From: an uncultured Clostridia bacterium
GTDB taxonomy: Bacteria; Bacillota; Clostridia; Christensenellales; Borkfalkiaceae
Reading direction: 5' to 3'
Assembly: GCA_934271245.1 (NCBI GenBank)
Contig: CAKQQY010000015.1
Coordinates: 1 to 40,416 of the forward strand
DNA: 40,416 nt
Part shown: piece after piece, positions 34,201-40,416 of the stretch
Position numbering within the stretch: position 1 is the first letter of the stretch
Layout of the letters: each line of letters opens with the position of its first letter
Program-made: the position numbers and the translations under genes
Notes under the pieces: generated by a model
Told to the model about the DNA's origin: nothing
Seen by the model: the letters and a program-made list of their open reading frames with translations, nothing else
Database searches by the model: none

Positions 34201-35591
34201 TTGCTAACTGTACTGCGCTCGACGAACTCACGCTGGCAAGTCCTGTTACCAAAGTTGGTAAATACGGTTTGTTCGGTACGGCGTTTACTTCGATAGATTT
34301 ATCTTCTGCCGACAAAATCGGCGAGTATGCGTTGTCCAGATCGAAACTCGAATCCGTTAAATTAAAAGACGGCGCTATTATCGACGAAGGCGCGTTTGCT
34401 AACTGTTTCTCGCTTAAAAAAGCAGAAAATCTTGAAAACGTATCGGTTGTTTCCATGGGCGCGTTCATAAATTCCGCTTTGGAAAATGGCGACCTTACGA
34501 ACGTTAAAGAAATAGGCGATTACGCATTCGCAAATACTAAAATTACCGAAGTCGTTCTCGGCGGCAATCTTGAAGTTATTGGAGAAAACCCCTTCTACGG
34601 TTGCAAGATAGCGACTTTCGGAAAAGAAGAAAACGTCACGTTCGGCAATAAAGTAGTCGGCGTAACGTTGAACGAAAACTATGACGTAAGCAATAACGTG
34701 AAAGTTATCGACGGCGCGTTATATTATAAAGTACCCAACGGTTTGATGTTGATTGCGTATCCGCTCGAAAAAGAAGATAAAACGTTTGCGGTCGCAGACG
34801 GAACCGTCAGAATCGGTTCGTATGCGTTCTATAAGGCGGCGATTGAAAGCGTAAATCTTCCGAGAACTCTTTTCGCGATAGGCGATAAAGCGTTTTACGG
34901 TTGCGATAACCTTAAATACGTCGTATTTACGAGTTACGAAGCGCCGATTCTCGAAGAAGCGTATTCAGCGTCTTACGTTTCCAACGCAAACATTCTTAAC
35001 AACTTACCGTTTGCGGGACGCATGGGAACAAACGAAGGTTTAGGAATCGTTCCTTACTATATGTGGAACATTACTTCGCACTATAATAACTTCTATTTCG
35101 GCGCGAACTTCGTTGACTATATAGGTCATATCGAAAACAAACTCGTGATGGTAAGACCTTCTAACGGTTTGTATTACGACACGTTCATTTTAGGACAGTA
35201 TTTCAGCGACGTAGTAATGGGCAGCACCGCTATGACGGACGAAACGGCAAACGTTTACGCTATGATCGATGCGCTTCCGAGTTCGATTACTCTTGCGGAC
35301 GAAAACGCAGTTGTAACGGCAAGAAAAGCGTATGACGCAATTTCTTCGCTCGAACAGCAATCGCTCGTTACCAACGTTTCCAAACTTACCAGCGCGGAAT
35401 CTGTTATAAAATACCTTAAACAACGTGAAAATCCGGATCCGGGTCCCAAACCCGATCCGACTCCGGACGAAGGGTGTAATTCGGCGATAAACGGCGGCGC
35501 GTACGTTGCGATATTGGTTTTAGCGGCAGGCGTTGCGGTTGTTAAATCGGTTTACGTGTGTCTTAACAAAAAGAAAAAGTCAAACGGTTAA
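28272..35591 (+). CDS. Cell-surface subtilisin-like (S8) protease fused to an LRR_5 array
   Basis: 2,439 residues; ATG 28272 follows AGAGGAA. The signal peptide is cut probably after VSA (33). About 60-180 resembles a propeptide. The S8 triad is Asp213 (AVLDTGLDYTH), His287 (HGTHVAG) and Ser614 (GTSMAAPNQAG), with oxyanion Asn383 (SAANS). A PA domain (about 465-533) sits between His and Ser, as in lactocepin and C5a peptidase. An Fn3_5-like domain (about 723-860) carries the typical YGDW-API motif. Two Big_2-like domains lie near 1175-1250 and 1303-1380, and LRR_5 repeats (IGDYAFA) run from about 1385 to 2270. A Pro/Asp-rich spacer (about 2385-2397) leads to GCNSAI, a TM helix and a KKKK tail, with no LPXTG. 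All catalytic residues are present, so an active extracellular endopeptidase is expected. First gene of the unit with the peptide transporter. Confidence 0.95.
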   Translation: MTKTRKLLIKVMSFTLALSCTLSVLTDARGVSAEKEPLLNASSVEKINTGIDSGIENYFDENVVTKLPDTVKENDVISVIVKMNVDSVVDVYNDGNQTVAVSEFASSDDAVAISENINKKSAELIKALERSGIDYILGEKYDTLIGGFEITITAKDFEKVGNVLGDATLIVGEVYQKAETEVVTNDVDVYDTGIFDSSSLEYQGDGVVVAVLDTGLDYTHTAFDVNNFETSNEAFTLKTVSDVISKTSAAKTTYGLKGEDVYVSRKVPYAYDYADKDSDVFPINSEHGTHVAGIIAGHDDVITGVAPNAQLAIMKVFSDVVDGAKTSWLIAALEDCVTLGVDVINMSLGSGCGFTRETDKENINEIYDKVRSAGISLIASAANSYNATFSSTKNGTNGLTSNPDSGTVGSPSTYEAALSVASVDGVKTPYFTYNGEIMYFNEATNAAAKKKNFVDDILKTVGEDVESHDFEYVTIPGVGTSSDYMYDESYYKGKIVLVKRGNTTFEDKVRVALNEKGASGIIIYNNISGTISMSVGKDIGAVCSLSQDEGEKLAAAGKGIIRISRQQLAGPFMSDFSSWGPTSDLKIKPEITAHGGEILSSVPGQSYDRLSGTSMAAPNQAGATALIRQYVKYSGVFGTYAKDGSRDIDDNDVTAIVNQLMMSTADIVYNKNGLPYAVRKQGAGLVNMKKSTTTASYIQTYDKNGNEMDKSKLELGDDKNKTGVYEMSFDIKNISGGAVSYDISSIVITEGVSKTYTSHSDTTVTQDGYLLNADTKVVNVTSGSQDGNKVTVSANSSAKVTVKITLSNGDKAYLNKSFKHGMYVEGFVTLKAVSGTDVSVNVPLLAFYGDWTEAPIFDEEYYDTNVDEINAGKNDEDKLMADAYATRVIGSLYSDYISTLGSYYFIQNPAATQIAADKDKIAISNQQTEYNYTVNSVYSIWAGFLRNVKYADITIVEDSTGNVVFTREESNLRKSFSSGGNIYYSAVKTEFSAIDYALKNNTRYTVTVKTYIDYGSKEDQNNVRNTFEFPLYIDFEAPALKNVTFTTEYDKTTETNKLFANLEIYDNHYAMGVQLGQITDAEPGSGYSFSMKSFGKYVTPVYSSFNSTSVVTIELTDYVSKIKNSKGIKYNEDGTYEKVSNNSFVATCYDYAMNTATYEVSLPDEVIDMYFGQEDVTLSENETKNISDILNVYPLDTWKEVLDYTSSDKTVADVINRTVIAKKKGEAVITVNGYDGNGNKVSANLNVKVLGEGDEGFEYYSVPEVNRFDITGYKVNKAYYSTSSSEREIGLTDGEYEFAENSIELSMFPSESVTLKYILDSYFPEKTSVKFSVGNKRIASVSDEGTITALAEGNTSVYVEVLFDGQTTIYRNNVSVKVKDPFNIANIYLMSYKGLGGKVVIPDDRGITTIYNYAFSNYEYVDKDLSAGDVIDDEDPYKIKQHYIGDNTIEEVVIPEGVTNINSYAFAALTALKKVTLPKSLVNIASNAFIGCKNLKEINLENVKFINERAFSECALESVDLSSITAIGNYAFEKNSITKLELPSSAQSLGIGAFSNNTELFSVSMKASKIKIGSRAFADCANLTAINVNATVISSFAFYKCNNLTNVTLGKDVAVIGEYAFAGTNVTKFSVDYRNDYLEAKQNGAMLFNGDTLLLVAPKYYGVNNVVNVPEAKAIADGAFSNNLGVFRINADNAVSVGNYAFAFCSNLTGISLNSLETIGDYAFVGTSLTKTPDLAKVKEIGNYAFTQTKITSVEIHDGTTIGNYAFAHCLKLESVTIGNDVVIGEAAFYCPVTFDATNSDYYKKTVEEIKDAFGEVIKTVTHYEYDYDKGVKSTLTSLTIGNNAVIGDYAFAGNARLGSVTLGENAKIGDYAFFNASQLKEIDLSKVVKIGDYAFAGSRTQDFYVSDNQITYAYKTEVVDGEEVITDLLYTSFAPKLTVVDLSSVRVLGKGAFSNVVTLKKAVLGENVTVIGDYLFANCTALDELTLASPVTKVGKYGLFGTAFTSIDLSSADKIGEYALSRSKLESVKLKDGAIIDEGAFANCFSLKKAENLENVSVVSMGAFINSALENGDLTNVKEIGDYAFANTKITEVVLGGNLEVIGENPFYGCKIATFGKEENVTFGNKVVGVTLNENYDVSNNVKVIDGALYYKVPNGLMLIAYPLEKEDKTFAVADGTVRIGSYAFYKAAIESVNLPRTLFAIGDKAFYGCDNLKYVVFTSYEAPILEEAYSASYVSNANILNNLPFAGRMGTNEGLGIVPYYMWNITSHYNNFYFGANFVDYIGHIENKLVMVRPSNGLYYDTFILGQYFSDVVMGSTAMTDETANVYAMIDALPSSITLADENAVVTARKAYDAISSLEQQSLVTNVSKLTSAESVIKYLKQRENPDPGPKPDPTPDEGCNSAINGGAYVAILVLAAGVAVVKSVYVCLNKKKKSNG

Positions 35592-35604
35592 GCGTCCGCT
35601 TAAC
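35587..35604. repeat. Perfect stem-loop over the protease stop codon
   Basis: GTTAAGCG (35587-35594) is followed by a 2-nt loop and CGCTTAAC (35597-35604). The stop TAA (35589-35591) lies inside the 5' arm. There is no T-tract, so it is more likely to affect mRNA processing, stability or translation of the next gene, whose ribosome site is weak, than to terminate. Confidence 0.55.
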
Positions 35605-35617
35605 TAACGGGAACTGT

Positions 35618-37303
35618 ATGAAAAATAAACTTATTAAAATTATCAGTCTTCTTTGCTTGTCGGCAATATGCTTCGGTCTCGTTGCGTGTTCCGACAAGGA
35701 AACACCGGACACATGGAAAGAAAGAGGGTATTACGTTTCGGTTTTGTACGACCCTAACGGCGGCAAGTTTATAGACAGCGATAACGTGTCTGTTATGGAT
35801 TTGTTCAGACCTGCCGATTACGTGAAAGATTCCGACGACACCGTTCACATTAAGTTGACCGACCCGACTTCCAGAAAAAGGCCTACCAGCAGTACTTCCA
35901 CGAATATTACTCTGAAAAAAGACGAATATTTCTTTGTTGGTTGGTATAAAGAAAGAATTATAAAAACCGACGAAGAAGGAAGTCCTGTGGATGAAAACGG
36001 CGTAAAGTTGATTAACGTAGGCGATTCTTACCACTATCTCGCCACGGGCGACGTTATTGAAAAGGACGTTACGATTAAAGATAAAGACAATAAAGAAACC
36101 GTAGTAAAAAAATACTATGACGAAAACGGTAACGGTCGTGAAGTCGATAAAAACGCTGACGGCATCTGGTACGTAAAATCTTCCGTTACTCCCGCTTGTA
36201 CTTATAACGATTTATGGGATTTCGAAAACGATACTTTCGATTATAAAGACAGCGACGGGGTAGTTTCGTTGACGCTCTATGCCGGTTGGGTTAAAAACTT
36301 CGAATTCGTATATTATTATTCGGTAGACGACGGCGCAACCTGGACCAATTATAACAAAAATACGAGTTTTGACTTTATCGCGGCAAATCCGAAAGGAACG
36401 GAAAGCGATTTGGATACTATTTACCTTCCCCGCTGGGATAACGGTAAACAGACTTACAGGCATTTGTATACGAACAAAACCTCGTATCAGTTCCCGAAAA
36501 TAAACAACACCACTTTCCTCGGCGCGTATACGGATTCACAGTGTACGAACGAAATTACCGAAAAATTAGAACATATCGGAACTTTGGACACAGAACACGC
36601 CGTTGCAAACGACAGAGTTATGAACGTTTACGTAAAACTCGACGACTCCGGCGAACAGTTCAGAATAAGCACCGCTCAGCAGTTCATCGATTATGCGGAC
36701 CTAAACGGTATTTATATTATCGAAAGTGACGTTTTGGACTTCTCGGGTCTTGAAGGCGGCGATTCCTGGCCGACGTTATATACTGCAGACGAATTCAACG
36801 GTAAGATATACGGCGCAGACAACAAGAACGTGACGTTTAAGAACGTAAAAGCGGAATATTCCGATTTGTACGCGTATTACGGCGGATTGTTCGGAAGATT
36901 AGGCGATAAAGCGGTTATTAAAAACGTTAACTTCGAAAATGCCGTATTCGATATATTACAAAATATGTCTATGGTGAGAGAAGAAGTGTATTACGGACTC
37001 TTTGCAGGAGATATTTCCGATAAAGCGACTGTCAGCGGTATAACGGTAAGCGGAACTTTCAGAATAGGTCGTATCGGCAACCCCGAATTGTTCGGCGGAG
37101 AAAGTTTCTATAACGTTCTTGCTAACGGCAAAACGAACGGAATTACGAAAGGCAATATTTCGCTCGTCGTTTACGGCGAACAATCGTTTAACGGTTATGA
37201 CTATATGTTTAATCCCGAAAACGTTCAGATAGATAGCGAAGGTAATATTACATTTGAATTCGGAGAGCAGACGAAGCCCGAAGAATCTTATGTTATACAA
37301 TAA
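35618..37303 (+). CDS. Lipoprotein with InlB-like segments and GLUG-like C-terminus
   Basis: 561 residues. The signal peptide ends in a textbook lipobox LVA-C (Cys24), which supports ATG 35618 even though only a weak GGGA-type ribosome site precedes it. About 38-115 and 218-350 have InlB-like pieces (YDPNGG, FFVGWYKE, LYAGW), one interrupted by a charged loop. About 350-490 reads like a short beta-helix with GLUG-type turns: ISTAQQFIDYA, FNGKIYGADNKNVTFKNV, GGLFGRLGDKAVIKNVNF, GLFAGDISDKATVSGI. Such repeats occur in adhesins and glycan-associated surface proteins. It lies 26 nt after the protease and 12 nt before the solute-binding protein, so it should be co-expressed with both. A role in holding substrate or protease at the surface is plausible but unproven. 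Confidence 0.85.
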   Translation: MKNKLIKIISLLCLSAICFGLVACSDKETPDTWKERGYYVSVLYDPNGGKFIDSDNVSVMDLFRPADYVKDSDDTVHIKLTDPTSRKRPTSSTSTNITLKKDEYFFVGWYKERIIKTDEEGSPVDENGVKLINVGDSYHYLATGDVIEKDVTIKDKDNKETVVKKYYDENGNGREVDKNADGIWYVKSSVTPACTYNDLWDFENDTFDYKDSDGVVSLTLYAGWVKNFEFVYYYSVDDGATWTNYNKNTSFDFIAANPKGTESDLDTIYLPRWDNGKQTYRHLYTNKTSYQFPKINNTTFLGAYTDSQCTNEITEKLEHIGTLDTEHAVANDRVMNVYVKLDDSGEQFRISTAQQFIDYADLNGIYIIESDVLDFSGLEGGDSWPTLYTADEFNGKIYGADNKNVTFKNVKAEYSDLYAYYGGLFGRLGDKAVIKNVNFENAVFDILQNMSMVREEVYYGLFAGDISDKATVSGITVSGTFRIGRIGNPELFGGESFYNVLANGKTNGITKGNISLVVYGEQSFNGYDYMFNPENVQIDSEGNITFEFGEQTKPEESYVIQ

Positions 37304-37315
37304 CGGAGGTAAAAA

Positions 37316-39958
37316 ATGAAGAAAAAATTTGTTCGCGCGGTCAGCGCATTTATGGGCTTAACCATGATGTTTACCGCAGTACCCATGTTGACGGGCTGCG
37401 GCGGCGGCGGAAAGAAGGACAGCATAGTTATCATGACCGAAGAATTAAGCGGTCTTTTCAATCCTTTCTATGCTACGTCCGGAACCGATATGGAAGTAGT
37501 AGGGCTTACTCAGATAGGTATGCTTACTACCAAATATAACGAAAAAACGAATGAAGCGGAAACTGTTGCCGGTAAAGATTACGAAACCGTTGCTTTAGAT
37601 TATGAAATCGATAAAGCAGACGATAATTCGGAAACCGTTTACAGATTCGTTATTAAAAACGATTTGAAATATTCCGACGGCGAACCGCTCACTATGAACG
37701 ACGTTCTGTTTAATATGTACGAATACTTAGACCCTGTTTACACGGGTTCTTCCACAATGTATTCTATCAAAATTAAAGGCTTGAAAGATTACAGAACGCA
37801 GAAGAAACTTTCCGGCAGCGGCGTTAAGGAAGAAGAAATTATTAACAGCGACGCGGCAAGCAGAGCGAAAGAAAGAATAAACTTCCTTAAATTGATTTAT
37901 AGAGAAAAGGCTGTATTATCCGGAAGCGGCAATTCTTATTCCGCAACCGAAACGCAGATGAGATCTTATATCAACAACTGGGAAGAAGAAATACCTTCCG
38001 GTTATATTGACGCCGTCGCTAATAAAGAAGAACAAAAAACTTTAACGACGGAAGATTATAAAGCGAAGGTTCTTGCCGACTACGAACTTACCCTTAAAAC
38101 CTTCAAAGAAGAATTAGAGGCGGACTTTAAAGCGGCAAAAGAATCTTACGACGTTACCACGGATAAATATAAACCCTGGGCAAAAGAATTAAGCAGCGAT
38201 ATCTTTAAGTTCTTCTTGTACGAAAACTATATTACTCCCGAATATCTGGACGTTGAAGGTAAAAAAGACAGAAACCATATCGTTAAATTCAACGGTACTG
38301 AAATTGCTTCCAACTATACAACCGAGGAAGCAGCGATCGAAAGAGTGTATAGCGATAAGATTAAGGCAAATCTTTTAGAAGTATTAACTTATTACGGTAC
38401 TTACGGAACCCTTACTACGTTATATACCGCGGCGGCGAAAGATATAATTCTTCACAACAACATGGGGGAAGGCGGAATTCCTAATATATCGGGTATCAGA
38501 TCGTTAGGTCATACGGAAGACGCTCCCGCAAGCGTGACTTTCGGCACCGGCAGCAACATGAGAACTTATAAAGTTGCTAAAGAACACGGTGCGAATGGTA
38601 AACCCGTAAACGACGACGAATACGACGTTTTGGAAATCACCATCGAAGGCGTTGACCCCAAGGCGATTTATAACTTCTCGTTCTCGGTTGCTCCCGCTCA
38701 CATTTATACGACCGAAGAAATCGATATTAAAAACAATAAATTCGGCGTTAAATTTGCTGATTCAAAATTCCAGTCTGACGTAATTCAATCGCAGAGAAAC
38801 GTTGAAGTTCCCGTCGGCGCAGGCGCGTTCGTTGCTACCGACGAAAACAATTCGGATAACCCCGCGGGTTCCGCATTCTGGAAGAGCAACGTCGTTTACT
38901 ATAAAGCGAACGAAAACTTTATGTTCGAAGTTAAAGCCAAAAAACTTCGTTTACAAGTCGTAAGTTCTACCAACGCGATAGACAAATTAAGAAGCGGCGA
39001 AGTCGATTACATCACTCCGCAGTTCACCAAAGCCAACTCGGAAGAATTAAGATCTATGGAAAGCCAGGGTTTCACCACTCTTGACGCATGGCAGTTGGGT
39101 TACGGCTACGTAGGTATCAACGCGGGTAAAGTTCCTAATATCTATACTCGTAGAGCGATTATGGCGGCAATGGACGCGAAACTTGCTAAATCTTATTATG
39201 AAGCGGGTACTTGCGACATTATCGAATGGCCTATGTCCAAGGTAAGTTGGGCATACCCGAAGAATGAAGCCAACGGTCACGAATATACTCAGTGGACCGA
39301 CGATGACGCAAACGAGACGAAAGATAGTATGGAAGACAGATATCCCGACGCTCTTACTAAAATAAGAGAGTTAATGAAGAAAGAGCCGAAAAACGTAAGC
39401 CACGACATAACTTTCACAATAGCTGGTTCTTCCATTTCCGAACACCCGACGTACACCGTATTCAGAAAAGCGGCGCAGATTTTGAACTATCTCGGTTGGA
39501 ACGTAGAAGTTAAAGCCGATTCTCAAGCTCTTACGAAACTTTCTACCGGTTCGCTTCAGGTCTGGGCGGCTGCATGGGGTTCTACAATCGACCCCGATAT
39601 GTATCAGGTATATCACAAGAATTCTACCGCAACTTCCGTTTATGCCTGGGGTTACAGAGAAATCAAAGCAGACACGGTTACTTACAGAACCGAAATGAAC
39701 ATTATCAATCAGTTAAGCGAATGGATCGATAAAGGCAGAGAAACTCTCGAAAGAGATGACAGCGCAACCGCAGACGGAAGAAAGACGATTTATAAGAACG
39801 CAATGGGTCTTGTTTTGGATCTTGCCGTCGAAATGCCTATTTATCAACGTAAAACGTTGTACGCTTACAATTCCAAAACGATAAAAGGTCTTACGGAAAA
39901 AGTAAATCCGTACAGTTCGCCGTTAGAAAAAATCTGGGAATTGGAAATAGTAAAATAA
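37316..39958 (+). CDS. Family 5 extracellular solute-binding lipoprotein of a peptide-type ABC transporter
   Basis: 880 residues, with ACGGAGG before ATG 37316. The signal peptide ends in lipobox LTG-C (Cys28) followed by GGGGKK. SBP_bac_5 features are clear: YRFVIKNDLKYSDGEPLTMNDV (about 108-129, shown in part), NFSFSVAPAHIY (about 450-461), AIDKLRSGEVDYI (about 556-568), GYVGINAGKVPNIYTRRAIM (about 596-615) and the C-terminal QVWAAAWGSTIDPDMYQVYH region (about 750-770). Family members are usually 500-600 residues. The excess is mainly an insertion at about 150-430, rich in Lys and Glu and apparently helical. It delivers oligopeptides or similar ligands to the permease encoded 23 nt downstream. 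Specificity for peptides is inferred from family and the adjacent protease; members also bind nickel, glycans or opines. Confidence 0.94.
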   Translation: MKKKFVRAVSAFMGLTMMFTAVPMLTGCGGGGKKDSIVIMTEELSGLFNPFYATSGTDMEVVGLTQIGMLTTKYNEKTNEAETVAGKDYETVALDYEIDKADDNSETVYRFVIKNDLKYSDGEPLTMNDVLFNMYEYLDPVYTGSSTMYSIKIKGLKDYRTQKKLSGSGVKEEEIINSDAASRAKERINFLKLIYREKAVLSGSGNSYSATETQMRSYINNWEEEIPSGYIDAVANKEEQKTLTTEDYKAKVLADYELTLKTFKEELEADFKAAKESYDVTTDKYKPWAKELSSDIFKFFLYENYITPEYLDVEGKKDRNHIVKFNGTEIASNYTTEEAAIERVYSDKIKANLLEVLTYYGTYGTLTTLYTAAAKDIILHNNMGEGGIPNISGIRSLGHTEDAPASVTFGTGSNMRTYKVAKEHGANGKPVNDDEYDVLEITIEGVDPKAIYNFSFSVAPAHIYTTEEIDIKNNKFGVKFADSKFQSDVIQSQRNVEVPVGAGAFVATDENNSDNPAGSAFWKSNVVYYKANENFMFEVKAKKLRLQVVSSTNAIDKLRSGEVDYITPQFTKANSEELRSMESQGFTTLDAWQLGYGYVGINAGKVPNIYTRRAIMAAMDAKLAKSYYEAGTCDIIEWPMSKVSWAYPKNEANGHEYTQWTDDDANETKDSMEDRYPDALTKIRELMKKEPKNVSHDITFTIAGSSISEHPTYTVFRKAAQILNYLGWNVEVKADSQALTKLSTGSLQVWAAAWGSTIDPDMYQVYHKNSTATSVYAWGYREIKADTVTYRTEMNIINQLSEWIDKGRETLERDDSATADGRKTIYKNAMGLVLDLAVEMPIYQRKTLYAYNSKTIKGLTEKVNPYSSPLEKIWELEIVK

Positions 39959-39981
39959 CTTTAAGATAAATTGGAGAAATA

Positions 39982-40416
39982 ATGTTTAAATACATTCTCA
40001 AAAGAATAGGAATATCCATTTTAATATTGCTCGGGGTATCGCTTATTCTGTACACATTGCTTCGCTGTATGCCGACCGACTTTGTTAAGCAAAGAATAAT
40101 CGCGTTAAACGCCAACTCACAGGACGGCGTCAGCGAAGAATTTATACAACAAATGTATAAGACTTACGGGCTTGACGGAACTATCCTTCAAGGGTACTTT
40201 AACTGGCTCGGTAACGTATGTCGGCTCGATTTCGGCAAGAGTTTCACTAACCAACGTGAAGTTCTTACCGAAGTATTCGACCCCGATAAACTCGGCACGT
40301 CTTTCCTTATCGCGGCGGTTGCTACCGTGTTCGAATTTTTGATTGCCATTCCTTTGGGAATTACTGCGGCAACTCATCAATATTCCATACGCGATTACGT
40401 CGTTACCGTGCTTGTT
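39982..40416 (+). CDS. Opp/Dpp-type ABC transporter permease, 5' part only
   Basis: The frame is open from ATG 39982 to the window end (145 codons), so the gene is truncated by the window, not broken. GGAG at 39973-39976 gives a ribosome site. The N-terminus (MFKYILKRIGISILILLGVS) and first TM helix at about 8-27 are typical of OppB/DppB. A periplasm-side loop then contains YGLDGTILQGYFNWL and LDFGKSF, followed by a second TM (about 108-130, ending in IPLGI). It should form the transmembrane channel with a second permease and ATPases encoded beyond the window, receiving ligand from the preceding binding protein. Confidence 0.93.
   Translation, partial: MFKYILKRIGISILILLGVSLILYTLLRCMPTDFVKQRIIALNANSQDGVSEEFIQQMYKTYGLDGTILQGYFNWLGNVCRLDFGKSFTNQREVLTEVFDPDKLGTSFLIAAVATVFEFLIAIPLGITAATHQYSIRDYVVTVLV

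Overview
The window is a moderately AT-rich stretch with strong Gram-positive features: AGGAGG ribosome sites before almost every gene, sigma-A-like promoters, clean Rho-independent terminators, SPase II lipoprotein signal peptides, and surface proteins built from InlB B-repeats, FN3-like domains and BspA-type leucine-rich repeats (LRR_5). This fits an uncultured gut-type member of the Clostridia. That placement is inferred from gene content; no rRNA or other taxonomic marker is present. All twelve genes lie on the + strand, and six exported proteins fill about three quarters of the sequence.

Layout. (1) 318-10790: one giant LRR lipoprotein gene of about 3,383 codons, with its own promoter and terminator. 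(2) 10813-18870: a five-gene operon encoding a three-TM membrane protein with a divergent InlB-like domain, a MoxR AAA+ ATPase, a DUF58 protein, a BatA-type VWA membrane protein and a large protein with two VWA domains. A sixth gene (19034-22096), another FN3/LRR_5/InlB lipoprotein, follows without a visible intervening terminator, and the unit ends at a strong terminator at 22119-22180. (3) 22432-27890: a lone 1,738-residue lipoprotein with InlB repeats followed by a poorly recognisable beta-rich repeat, with its own promoter and terminator. (4) 28104 to the window edge: a subtilisin-like lactocepin/C5a-peptidase-type protease fused to an LRR_5 array, a lipoprotein with a GLUG-like C-terminus, a family 5 solute-binding lipoprotein with a large insertion, and the start of an Opp/Dpp-type permease that runs off the window.

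How the parts may work together (inference). The last unit looks like a surface peptide-harvesting module: an anchored protease with an adhesive LRR arm cuts protein substrates, and the adjacent binding protein and permease import the products. The large lipoproteins could bind host, food or microbial ligands. The MoxR/DUF58/VWA operon is a membrane-associated AAA+ chaperone system of a widespread but poorly understood type. Here it carries an InlB-like domain in its first gene and probably co-transcribes an LRR/InlB lipoprotein, which suggests that in this lineage it serves assembly or quality control of these surface proteins. No RNA genes, CRISPR arrays, insertion sequences or phage genes were seen.
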